This document shows positions 1 to 7,202 of a DNA stretch of 18,746 bases, one piece after another. The stretch is from Hyphomonadaceae bacterium (lineage in GTDB: Bacteria > Pseudomonadota > Alphaproteobacteria > Caulobacterales > Hyphomonadaceae): positions 1 to 18,746 of the forward strand of contig JAUYSA010000219.1 in NCBI GenBank assembly GCA_030696545.1, read 5' to 3'. Every line of letters begins with the position of its first letter. The first letter of the stretch is position 1. The position numbers and the translations under genes are program-made. The notes beneath the pieces are model-generated. The model was not told where the DNA came from. It did no database searches and saw only the letters and a list, made by a program, of their open reading frames with translations.

Positions 1-371
1 CCGATGGCCATCGCCTGCCCGTTGATCATCACCAGCTCGGACGGCGCGCCGACTGAGGCGAGGCTGGCCGAACGGTCGAAATCCGCCAGCGCCTGCTCGC
101 GCAGCTTCACGCGGTCTGTCTGTTCTTCCGCCGTGTCAGCGAGCGTCGCGCGGGCGAGCGCGGCGACTTTCAACACGTATGGGTCTGTATGACATTCAGA
201 GGCGTGTTGATCGATCGCAGTCGATGTCTCCTGGACGTCGATGCCGTCGCCATGCTGTCCGACAGAGACCATCAGATTGACGGTCTCCTGCAGCGATCCA
301 TCAGGACACGCGAACGCCGAGGGCGCGACGAATACAACGGTGGCGGCTGAGGCGAGTGTGCGGAACTTCAT
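1..371 (-). CDS. Small exported protein, paralogue of its upstream neighbour (3' end cut by window edge)
   Basis: An open frame starts at ATG 371 on the minus strand and runs without a stop to base 1, so about 123 codons are visible and the C-terminus is missing. It begins with a signal peptide (MKFRTLASAA, then a hydrophobic stretch to PSAFA); cleavage after Ala21 would leave a mature N-terminal Cys. The mature part aligns along its length with the protein encoded at 477-929. Matching blocks are LQETVNLMVSVGQHGDGI against LQQTASLLVSITQHSEGM, DPYVLKVAA against DAYVLKLAA, and DRVKLREQALADFDRSASL against QRVHLRHTALAELDKAIAL. The pair is therefore a tandem duplication that has diverged, 105 bp apart on the same strand and probably co-transcribed. 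I recognise no family. The shared helical Leu/Ala-rich pattern could suggest a small helical periplasmic protein, but that is inference. Confidence 0.75.
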   Translation of the reverse strand, partial: MKFRTLASAATVVFVAPSAFACPDGSLQETVNLMVSVGQHGDGIDVQETSTAIDQHASECHTDPYVLKVAALARATLADTAEEQTDRVKLREQALADFDRSASLASVGAPSELVMINGQAMAI

Positions 372-476
372 CGGCATGCTCCAGATCAGCCCGCCTCAAG
401 TCTGCGCTCCGCAATGCGGCGCAACATGGGCGGCGCGCGGGCATTGTGCGGCGCGATGCGATTCAGGCGCGCAAGG

Positions 477-929
477 CTACCTGTCGGTCTGCACCTGATG
501 AAACAGGTCTGCGCGGAGGGATGCCAGGTCGCTGAAGTCGACGCTCGATCCTTCGCCATTGAGAAGCACTGTGCGCGGCGGGTCGGAGGGCTTCGACAGG
601 GCGATAGCCTTGTCGAGTTCGGCAAGCGCGGTGTGGCGCAGATGAACACGCTGGGCGCGGTCTTGCGAATAATCCGACAGCGTACGGCGGGACTGAGCCG
701 CGAGTTTCAAGACATAGGCGTCGTTCGGCGATGCGGCGACCTGTTCGTCGAGCTGGGCGGAGAGATCGTTGATGTCGTCCGCGCTCATGCCTTCGCTATG
801 CTGGGTGATGGAGACCAGCAGGCTCGCGGTTTGTTGCAGGGCCGCTTCATTCGCAGGCGCCGTAGCGCAGGCCGCAAATGCGAGGCTGGCGGCAAGAACA
901 AGCGATACAAATCTCATTGAACGACCCAT
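477..929 (-). CDS. Small probable lipoprotein of unknown function (first of two tandem paralogues)
   Basis: This 150-residue protein has an N-terminal signal (RFVSLVLAASLAFAAC). The run Phe-Ala-Ala-Cys is an acceptable lipobox, so it is probably a lipoprotein anchored at the Cys. The mature region is predicted mostly helical and has no motif that I recognise. Two ATG starts lie four codons apart, at 929 and 917. A GAGG sits 3 bases upstream of the first and 15 bases upstream of the second, so 929 is kept, but 917 (MRFVSL) gives a more typical signal peptide. The gene is followed 105 bp downstream by its diverged paralogue. Upstream, the divergent fhs gene starts at 1061. No function is assigned. 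Confidence 0.75.
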   Translation of the reverse strand: MGRSMRFVSLVLAASLAFAACATAPANEAALQQTASLLVSITQHSEGMSADDINDLSAQLDEQVAASPNDAYVLKLAAQSRRTLSDYSQDRAQRVHLRHTALAELDKAIALSKPSDPPRTVLLNGEGSSVDFSDLASLRADLFHQVQTDR

Positions 930-1009
930 CTACCTCACCAGCCAAGTAAACGCAGGCAATACGGCGCAATAGCGGCGTTGATCTTGTGAAGCACGATCGG
1001 CTTGCACGT

Positions 1010-1057
1010 GACAGTCGGGCCGTTGCCCGTTTAGATCGCGCCACACAGCACGGGGCC
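1010..1057. repeat. Fragment resembling a dispersed alphaproteobacterial intergenic repeat (VARLDRATQ signature)
   Basis: The spacer just before fhs, read in the fhs frame, would encode AVARLDRATQHGA. From memory, that peptide recurs in many spurious alphaproteobacterial open frames and marks a dispersed intergenic repeat. The similarity is recalled, not searched. The segment is therefore better read as a repeat fragment in the fhs leader than as an N-terminal extension of the enzyme. Confidence 0.45.
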
Positions 1058-1060
1058 TTC

Positions 1061-2731
1061 ATGGACAGCGATGGTGAAATTGCGCGCGCAGCGCGCCTGA
1101 TGCCGATTGCGGCGATCGGCGAGAAGCTGGGCATTCCGGGCGACGCGCTGATTCCCTATGGGCATACGAAAGCGAAGATCGCCGGCGGCTATCTGAAACA
1201 GCTGCGGGAGCGGCCCGATGGCGACCTAGTGCTTGTCACGGCGATGAACCCCACGCCCGCAGGCGAGGGAAAGACCACGACGACGGTGGGGCTGGGCGAT
1301 GCCCTCACCCGCCTTGGCAAGAAGACGGTGATCGCGCTGCGCGAGCCGTCGCTCGGGCCGTGCTTCGGGCAGAAGGGCGGCGCGACGGGCGGCGGCTATA
1401 GCCAGGTTGTCCCGATGGACGAGATCAACCTGCATTTCACCGGCGACTTTCATGCGATCACGGCAGCGCACAATCTTCTCGCGGCGATGATCGACAATCA
1501 TATCCATTGGGGCAATGCGCTGGGCATTGATGTGCGGCGTATCCGCTGGCGCCGCGCGCTCGATGTGAACGACCGCAGCCTGCGCGGCGTCGTCACCGGG
1601 CTTGGCGGCGTTGCGAACGGCACGCCGGCCGAGGGCGGGTTCGACATCACCGTCGCGTCCGAGGTCATGGCGATCCTGTGCCTTGCGGAAGACCTGGCGG
1701 ATCTGAAGGCGCGGTTGGCGCGCATCATCATCGCCGAAACCCGCGACCGGAAACCCATCACCGCAGGCGACATCAAGGCGGATGGCGCGATGGCCGTTCT
1801 GCTGAAGGATGCGATCCAGCCGAACCTGGTGCAGACAATCGAGAACACGCCCGCGATCGTTCACCTCGGGCCGTTCGCCAATATCGCGCATGGCTGCAAT
1901 TCCGTGATCGCGACGCGGGCGGCGCTCAAGCTCGGCGACATTGTCGTGACCGAAGCGGGCTTTGGCGCAGACCTTGGCGCGCAGAAATTCTTCGATATCA
2001 AGTGCCGCCTGTCTGGCCTGCGGCCCAAGGCGGCGGTGCTGGTCGCCACCATCCGCTCGCTCAAGATGAATGGCGGCGTCGCGAAGGTGGATCTGGGCGC
2101 CGAGAATATCGCGGCGCTGACGCGCGGCGCGGTGAATATCCAGCGTCATATCGAGAACCTGCGTGGCTATGGCCTGCCCGTTCTTGTCGCGCTCAACCAC
2201 TTCACGAGCGATACCGCTGCAGAAGTCGAGACCGTGAAGCGCATTGTCGACGGCATGGGGGCTGAAGCCTATGTCTGCCGCCACTGGGCCGAGGGCGGCA
2301 AGGGCGCGGAGGAGCTGGCGAAAGCCGTCATCGCTGTGCTGGCGAAGAAGCGTGACGACTTCCATGTGCTCTATGATGACGCCCTGCCCCTTCTGGCAAA
2401 AATCGAAGCCACCGCGAAAAGTATTTATCGCGCGGACCGCGTAGAAGCCTCGCAGAAGATCATCGCGCAGCTCAAGCGCTGGGAAGTTGCGGGCTTCGGC
2501 CGTCTGCCCGTGTGCATCGCCAAGACGCAGTATTCATTCTCGACCGACCCCGCCAAGCTGGGCGCGCCGGAGGGCCATGTCCTCGACGTGCGGGAAGTGC
2601 GCCTCTCGGCCGGCGCGGGCTTCGTCGTGGCGATCTGCGGCGACCTGATGACGATGCCCGGACTTCCACGCGCGCCTGCCGCCGAGATCATGTCGGTCGA
2701 TGTCGACGGCAACATTCACGGGCTTTCGTGA
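1061..2731 (+). CDS. fhs: Formate--tetrahydrofolate ligase
   Basis: A cytosolic enzyme that makes 10-formyl-tetrahydrofolate from formate, tetrahydrofolate and ATP, feeding the one-carbon pool for purine and initiator-tRNA formylation. The 556-residue length fits the family (about 555-560). The ATP-binding signature PTPAGEGKTTTT is at residues 64-75, and the second family signature VATIRSLKMNGG is at 328-339. The open frame reaches back to 986. ATG 1061 (MDSDGEIARAARLMPI) is chosen because the family N-terminus begins this way and the preceding codons read as a dispersed repeat. The VOC gene starts 13 bases after the stop and is probably co-transcribed. A long antisense open frame inside this gene is a GC-rich shadow. 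Confidence 0.97.
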   Translation: MDSDGEIARAARLMPIAAIGEKLGIPGDALIPYGHTKAKIAGGYLKQLRERPDGDLVLVTAMNPTPAGEGKTTTTVGLGDALTRLGKKTVIALREPSLGPCFGQKGGATGGGYSQVVPMDEINLHFTGDFHAITAAHNLLAAMIDNHIHWGNALGIDVRRIRWRRALDVNDRSLRGVVTGLGGVANGTPAEGGFDITVASEVMAILCLAEDLADLKARLARIIIAETRDRKPITAGDIKADGAMAVLLKDAIQPNLVQTIENTPAIVHLGPFANIAHGCNSVIATRAALKLGDIVVTEAGFGADLGAQKFFDIKCRLSGLRPKAAVLVATIRSLKMNGGVAKVDLGAENIAALTRGAVNIQRHIENLRGYGLPVLVALNHFTSDTAAEVETVKRIVDGMGAEAYVCRHWAEGGKGAEELAKAVIAVLAKKRDDFHVLYDDALPLLAKIEATAKSIYRADRVEASQKIIAQLKRWEVAGFGRLPVCIAKTQYSFSTDPAKLGAPEGHVLDVREVRLSAGAGFVVAICGDLMTMPGLPRAPAAEIMSVDVDGNIHGLS

Positions 2732-2744
2732 TGGGAATGGCCTG

Positions 2745-3128
2745 ATGCGCATCGCAAAACTCGCCCTCGTTGTTCGCGACTATGACGAAGCCATCGACTG
2801 GTTCACACGCTGCCTCGGCTTTGAACTTGCCGAAGACATCGACACGGGCAAAGGCAAACGCTGGGTCGTTGTCGAGCCGCCGGAGAAGCGCGGTGCAGCG
2901 TTGCTGCTCGCGCGCGCGGTTGGCGCCGAACAGGAAGCCGCTATCGGCAATCAGTCCGGCGGACGCGTCTTCCTATTCCTCGAGACTGACGACTTCGATC
3001 GCGATCACGCGCGCATGGTCCGTGAAGGCGTGCGCTTCCGCGAAGCGCCGCGAAGCGAGGCCTATGGCAAGGTCGCGGTGTTCGAGGACATCTGCGGCAA
3101 TGCGTGGGATCTGATCGGCCCGGCCTGA
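2745..3128 (+). CDS. VOC-superfamily (glyoxalase/dioxygenase fold) protein
   Basis: This 127-residue single-module VOC protein has the usual opening (MRIAKLALVVRDYDEAIDWF, where the enzyme strand leads into a helix), then GFELAEDIDTGKGKRWVVVEP. It closes with the typical VFEDICGNAWDLIGP block (112-126), where VOC enzymes carry the last metal-binding acid or its equivalent (Glu114 here). The first metal-ligand position near residue 6-8, often His or Gln, reads as Leu/Ala, so metal catalysis is uncertain. It could be a binding or resistance-type VOC protein. The start at 2745 follows a GGGAATGG stretch. An in-frame start at 2700 would overlap the end of fhs and adds a non-homologous N-terminus. 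Substrate unknown. Confidence 0.85.
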   Translation: MRIAKLALVVRDYDEAIDWFTRCLGFELAEDIDTGKGKRWVVVEPPEKRGAALLLARAVGAEQEAAIGNQSGGRVFLFLETDDFDRDHARMVREGVRFREAPRSEAYGKVAVFEDICGNAWDLIGPA

Positions 3129-3210
3129 TCGAACCCCGCGCTGCAAGCACGTACATTTCCCGCAACTGACCTAGCGGCGCCGCTTGCGCCTGACGGCGTC
3201 AACTGCGATT

Positions 3211-3229
3211 GATTCTCAAAACAAGAATC
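3211..3229 (+). promoter_or_regulatory. Small inverted repeat just ahead of the amidase ribosome-binding site
   Basis: GATTCT (3211-3216) and AGAATC (3224-3229) are perfect arms around a 7-base A-rich loop, ending 1 base before the AGGGAGAG ribosome-binding site at 3231. It could be a weak leader hairpin or an operator half-site pair. The short stem makes chance quite possible. Confidence 0.3.
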
Positions 3230-3230
3230 C

Positions 3231-3238
3231 AGGGAGAG
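3231..3238 (+). promoter_or_regulatory. Ribosome-binding site of the amidase gene
   Basis: AGGGAGAG lies 4 bases before ATG 3243. It supports that start over any other in the frame, and the Tat signal follows directly. Confidence 0.7.
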
Positions 3239-3242
3239 ACGG

Positions 3243-4736
3243 ATGCGGCTGACACGGCGAGGCCTTCTGGCGACAGTCTATGGCACGGGCCTCGCGGCCT
3301 GCGCACCAGCAGCGGTTACGCCCGCCGCTGTGCCCGAAGCCAGTCGCGACCTGCCGGATGCGACGCAGCTTGCCTCGATGATCCGCAACAAGGAGATCAG
3401 CGCCGCCGAAGCCGTCGAAGAGGCGATCAAGCGCGCCGAAGCGACCCAGCCACAGATCAACTTCATGGTGACGGACACATTCGCCATAGCGCGCGAGAAA
3501 GCAAAAGCGCCTGTCTCCGGTCCGTTCGCGGGCGTGCCTTTCCTGATCAAGGATCTCGACAATGTTGCGGGCGTCGTCACGCGCTTCGGTTCTGCCGCAA
3601 CAGCGGGCCAGCCGCCTGCGGAGAAGGACGACGCCTTCGTCGCCGCGACATTCGCCGCAGGCCTGATCTGCATCGGCAAATCGGCCGCGCCGGAGAATGG
3701 CTATCTGCCCACCACCGAACCCCTCGCCTTCCCGCCCTCGAAGAACCCGTGGGACACGACACGCTCCACCGCAGGCTCGTCCGGCGGCGCTGCTGCGGCG
3801 ACAGCGGCCGGTGTCGTGCCGATGGCGCACGCCAACGATGGCGGCGGCTCGATCCGCTTCCCCGCCGCGAACAATGGCCTTGTTGGCCTCAAGCCGTCGC
3901 GCGGCCGGATGATCGATGAAGAGCCCGGCGCACGCCCGCTTGATCTCGCCGTACAAGGCGTCGTCTCGCGCACCGTGCGCGACACGGCTGGCTTCTTTGC
4001 AGCCACAGAGGCCACTGGCGGCGCTGCAGTTTTCCCGGCCGTCGGCATGGTGACAGGCCCAGGCAAGGCACGCCTCAAGGTAGGCGTATTGAGCACGGGC
4101 TTTGGTGGCGCAGAACCGGAAGCGGAAGTGGCCGGCATCCTCCAGGCCACAGCCAAGCTGCTCGAAGCCCAGGGCCACACCCTCACCGGCTCGACCAAAT
4201 GGCCGACCGCACCGACCTTCGGCGATGACTTCCTTGCATACTGGTCGCTCGGCGCCGCGCAGGACGTCGCGGGCGTCGAAAAACTGCTCGGCAAAAAAGC
4301 CGACGAGACGATGGTGGAGCCTTTCACGCTTCGCATGGCCGCAAATGCCACATCGCTGAAGCCGGCTGACATTGAGGCGCTGCAGATGCGCCTGCTCGCT
4401 GCCGCCACCGCCTATGACGAGTGGATCAAGGGCTTCGATGTGGTAATCTCGCCCGTCTTCACTTCGCCGCCCTCGCCGCTCGGCTTCCTGCGCGGCGACG
4501 TGCCGTTCGACACGCTGCGCGAGCGCCTGCTGCACGAAGTCGGCTACACGCTGATCCACAACATCTCGGGCGCGCCTGCGATGAGCCTGCCGCTGGGCTG
4601 GACCACGGGCGGGCTGCCCGTTGGCATCCAGTTCTCCGCGGCCAACGGCGCGGAAAAACTGCTGCTCGAACTGGCCTACGAGATCGAAGCCGCGCAACCC
4701 TGGATAGGCCGCAAACCGGCCGTGTGGGCGGGCTGA
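3243..4736 (+). CDS. Amidase-signature hydrolase, Tat-exported lipoprotein
   Basis: A 497-residue amidase-signature enzyme that hydrolyses a C-N amide bond using a Ser-cisSer-Lys triad. The expected residues are visible: Lys103 in FLIKDLD, the cis-Ser at 179 in STAGSSGG, and the nucleophile Ser203 in GGSIRFPA. The N-terminus carries a twin-arginine motif (TRRGLL) followed by the lipobox LAAC at 17-20, so the folded enzyme is probably exported by Tat and lipid-anchored at Cys20. That points to an envelope or extracellular amide rather than GatA-type tRNA amidation, and no gatB/gatC is adjacent. Substrate unknown; peptide amides, acyl-amides and xenobiotics are all possible. The stop lies 3 bp from the stop of the convergent gene at 4740. 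Confidence 0.93.
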   Translation: MRLTRRGLLATVYGTGLAACAPAAVTPAAVPEASRDLPDATQLASMIRNKEISAAEAVEEAIKRAEATQPQINFMVTDTFAIAREKAKAPVSGPFAGVPFLIKDLDNVAGVVTRFGSAATAGQPPAEKDDAFVAATFAAGLICIGKSAAPENGYLPTTEPLAFPPSKNPWDTTRSTAGSSGGAAAATAAGVVPMAHANDGGGSIRFPAANNGLVGLKPSRGRMIDEEPGARPLDLAVQGVVSRTVRDTAGFFAATEATGGAAVFPAVGMVTGPGKARLKVGVLSTGFGGAEPEAEVAGILQATAKLLEAQGHTLTGSTKWPTAPTFGDDFLAYWSLGAAQDVAGVEKLLGKKADETMVEPFTLRMAANATSLKPADIEALQMRLLAAATAYDEWIKGFDVVISPVFTSPPSPLGFLRGDVPFDTLRERLLHEVGYTLIHNISGAPAMSLPLGWTTGGLPVGIQFSAANGAEKLLLELAYEIEAAQPWIGRKPAVWAG

Positions 4737-4739
4737 CCT

Positions 4740-5924
4740 TTATTGCGGCGATGTGGGCGGCGGCACATAGTCGGGATCGATCCAGTTGTAGAGAAAGTCG
4801 TACGGCTTCTTGAGCGATTTGTTGGCTTCCCTGCGCCAGTCGCCATCGGCATGACGCTTCGCAGCGAGATGGAGCATCTTGCGCGCCTCGCGCGCCTTGT
4901 CGGCTGGCAAAGCCTTGGCTGCGCCGAATGCAGGCGTCAGCACTGCGCGATACGCGGGGTAGGTCGAGAGGCTGCCCGGCGCCATGTCCTGCGCATAAGC
5001 CGCATCCAGCTGCGCCGCGATGATAATGGCCGTCGTCGTCTTGCCGAGATTGACCGGCGAGAACCACTGATCCATCGGCAGCGTTACGTTGTTGGCGGAG
5101 AAGACCTTCCAGGCCGCAAGATCGAGACGCTGAAGGTCGGATTTCTTCCATCCGCTATAAATACCGTCAGGCCTCTGCGCGAATATCGCGTCGCTGTCGG
5201 CCATTGCGTTCCGGAGCCATGTGACGGCTTCCGGCGCGGCGGGAAACGCCGTCGCTAGCGACAGCATGAGATCAGCGCGATAGCCGCGAATGGAAAGTCC
5301 GTTGCTGTCGGCAGGCCCGCAAGCGGCAAGCACTCCATCAACCAGCGCCACGCCGCCGGGTAGCAATCCCTTGCGATCCTTCATCCAGTAGGCAGCCTGC
5401 TGGGCAATGCTGCTGGCATGGACATCGCACTTCAGAGGCGGGTCGCCCGGACGGACCAGCGCCGCCATGTTGATCGTGCGACCAGCGCGCCTTTCCGCCT
5501 CCAGCAGACCATGGACCGAACGCTTGGAAACCTCGTAGCTGTCGGTGAATGCGATCGGCATACGCGCGCCTGCGTTGCTGACCACATAACGTGTCGGAGG
5601 GTTCGAACCCATCAGCGCGTTCATAAGCATGACTTCGCGCATCGCCAGTTCAGCATAGCTCATCGCGAGCGGGCCGTCCGCCGCATCCCGCTGGGCCACG
5701 ACGCCGAAGGCCAGCGCGGCGATCTTGTGCGCAGCCGGCTCGCCCGCGCACACGATCAGATCCTGCTTCAGCGCATCGGCGATTGGCGCAGACTTGAGGC
5801 CCTTGTCGCCCAACGCGTAATAGCGATTGGCGACAAGCTGCAGCTGATCGTCCGTGCATTGTGCTGTCGCGATCGGCGCAAACGTCACGATGGCAACCGC
5901 AAGCACCGCACAACGCAGAATCAT
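4740..5924 (-). CDS. Secreted protein of unknown function
   Basis: A 394-residue protein with a clean Sec signal peptide (MILRCAVLAVAIVTFAPIATA, cleavage near residue 21-22). The mature part has scattered cysteines (near QCTDD, IVCAG, LKCDV, AACGP) that could form disulfides in the periplasm. I recognise no domain. The pattern is mainly helical, and the C-terminus is Lys/Arg-rich before a Pro-rich end (VPPPTSPQ). The open frame extends to 6089, but ATG 5924 is chosen for its strong GGAGGG site at 5929-5934 and the signal peptide directly after it; the upstream residues look non-coding. It is divergent from the PIG-L gene across about 165 bp, which probably holds both promoters, and convergent with the amidase. 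Confidence 0.8.
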   Translation of the reverse strand: MILRCAVLAVAIVTFAPIATAQCTDDQLQLVANRYYALGDKGLKSAPIADALKQDLIVCAGEPAAHKIAALAFGVVAQRDAADGPLAMSYAELAMREVMLMNALMGSNPPTRYVVSNAGARMPIAFTDSYEVSKRSVHGLLEAERRAGRTINMAALVRPGDPPLKCDVHASSIAQQAAYWMKDRKGLLPGGVALVDGVLAACGPADSNGLSIRGYRADLMLSLATAFPAAPEAVTWLRNAMADSDAIFAQRPDGIYSGWKKSDLQRLDLAAWKVFSANNVTLPMDQWFSPVNLGKTTTAIIIAAQLDAAYAQDMAPGSLSTYPAYRAVLTPAFGAAKALPADKAREARKMLHLAAKRHADGDWRREANKSLKKPYDFLYNWIDPDYVPPPTSPQ

Positions 5925-5928
5925 GAAG

Positions 5929-5934
5929 CCCTCC
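5929..5934 (-). promoter_or_regulatory. Strong ribosome-binding site that fixes the start at 5924
   Basis: On the minus strand GGAGGG lies 4 bases before ATG 5924. It decides against the longer in-frame start at 6089. Confidence 0.75.
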
Positions 5935-6089
5935 CCGCCTTGACCCGTCGACGATAAACGCGACGCTGAGGCTGACAATATTCCAGATCGCCGTGGCAAT
6001 GACAAAGCCGCGATCCGGCTCGCCTTCAACTCTTGTGCGCACCGGGCGCAGCGATAGGGTGTGAAGTATAGCGTGGTGGGGGAAAACAC

Positions 6090-7019
6090 ATGAAGCGCAC
6101 TCTGGCTGCAGTCCTTGCCATCGCGTCTGGCGCCTGCGTCTCAACGCCCGCAGCACCGCCGCGGCCCTCGCCGCCCATGGTCAGCATCTTCACAGTCGCC
6201 CATCAGGACGACTGGCAGCTGTTCATGAACCCGGAAGCCTATCACGGCATGGACGAGCCGCAGGAGAAGGCGGTCTTCATCCATGTCACGGCGGGCGATG
6301 CCGGCGCGGGCGCCGGTGGGGATGGCCCTGTTCCCTACTATCTCGCGCGCGAGGAGGGGGCGTTGCGCGCTGTCCGCTTCATGGCCAACGCTGCGGACCC
6401 AAGCGTGGGCAAGGGTGCGAAGATGGAAGGCGCACAGGTTGAGCGCGGCGGGCACGGGGTACAGCGCTATGCCTACGCCAACGCGGTCGTGTATTTCCTG
6501 CGCCTGCCGGACGGCAACATCGTCAATGGATCGGTCTATACGCCCCATCCGGAATCGCTGACGCGCCTGCGCTCGGGCGATGCAGCGACTTCCGGAACGG
6601 TCGAAATGAGCGCTCGCTATGAAGGCTGGCAGGATCTGGTCGATACGTTGAACGCGATTGTCGAATCCGAGCGTGTGGTTGGCTCAGGCCTGAAGCTGCA
6701 CATCGCTGAACTCGACGAAACGCTGAACCCCAAGGATCATCCGGATCATCGCGCAACCGCCTTCGCCATGGAGGAGGTTGTGAAGCTGCACCCCTGCGCG
6801 CCGGTGTATCGCCACATCGAATATCACACCAAGACCAAGCCGCAGAACCTCGCCGGCAAGGACTACATGATCGATGTCGGCACCTGGGCTGCGACCGCAT
6901 CTGGCCTTTCGGACAATCACGCCAACGCGACGTGGGAGCCTGAGCACAATGCCTGGATCGGACGCAGCTATTCGCGCGTTACGCAGCCGGCCAATTGTTC
7001 TGCAAATCCTGTCGGCTAG
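6090..7019 (+). CDS. PIG-L (LmbE-like) family deacetylase, probable lipoprotein
   Basis: A 309-residue zinc hydrolase of the PIG-L/LmbE fold, whose members deacetylate N-acetyl sugars or related small glycoconjugates. The metal-site motif AHQDD (37-41) matches the family AHxDD, with His38 and Asp41 as likely zinc ligands and Asp40 as the likely base. A second His-rich motif HPDH at 217-220 supplies the third ligand. The N-terminus is a lipoprotein-like signal (AVLAIASGAC, Cys16) followed by a Pro/Ala linker, so the enzyme probably acts in the periplasm. This differs from cytosolic MshB/BshB-type members, and the exact substrate cannot be read from sequence. GGGGGAAAA precedes ATG 6090. The neighbouring genes give no pathway. 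Confidence 0.87.
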   Translation: MKRTLAAVLAIASGACVSTPAAPPRPSPPMVSIFTVAHQDDWQLFMNPEAYHGMDEPQEKAVFIHVTAGDAGAGAGGDGPVPYYLAREEGALRAVRFMANAADPSVGKGAKMEGAQVERGGHGVQRYAYANAVVYFLRLPDGNIVNGSVYTPHPESLTRLRSGDAATSGTVEMSARYEGWQDLVDTLNAIVESERVVGSGLKLHIAELDETLNPKDHPDHRATAFAMEEVVKLHPCAPVYRHIEYHTKTKPQNLAGKDYMIDVGTWAATASGLSDNHANATWEPEHNAWIGRSYSRVTQPANCSANPVG

Positions 7020-7067
7020 AACAATACAAATACAGGCAGAAACGGCCAGTCTGGTCAGCACCCGCGA

Positions 7068-7170
7068 TTGTCATCCCGGGCGAGCGCAGCGAGACCCGGG
7101 ACCCATTGTGAGAGCATGACAGTCTGTCGATGGTTCCCGGCTCTCCGCTTCGCTGCGGCCGGGATGACAA
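7068..7170. repeat. Mirror-symmetric intergenic palindromic element with two hairpins
   Basis: Outer arms TTGTCATCCCG (7068-7078) and CGGGATGACAA (7160-7170) are perfect inverted copies. Inside are two hairpins: CCCGGG at 7075-7080 with CCCGGG at 7095-7100, and CCCGGC at 7136-7141 with GCCGGG at 7158-7163. The TCATCCCGG...CCGGGATGA pattern is, from memory, a common dispersed palindromic repeat in alphaproteobacteria. It sits between two convergent genes (PIG-L ends at 7019, P450 ends at 7203) and could act as a two-way terminator. Short open frames across it are spurious. Confidence 0.8.
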
Positions 7171-7202
7171 ACCGATGTTGATTCAAACGAAGCCGGGCCA
7201 CA

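Noticed and set aside
986..1060. 25-residue N-terminal extension of formate-THF ligase
   Set aside because: It reads as a dispersed-repeat peptide (AVARLDRATQ); the family start matches ATG 1061.
930..1060. Possible folate riboswitch ahead of fhs
   Set aside because: I cannot trace a credible conserved core; an Rfam scan would be decisive.
1226..2365. 379-codon open frame antisense to fhs
   Set aside because: GC-rich shadow of a well-identified gene; Arg/His/Asp-heavy composition with no family features.
3216..4697. 493-codon open frame antisense to the amidase
   Set aside because: Opposite strand of an intact amidase-signature gene; composition is Arg/Cys/Gly-rich without motifs.
5925..6089. 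Extension of the secreted protein to 6089
   Set aside because: It would place a signal peptide internally; a strong ribosome-binding site precedes ATG 5924.
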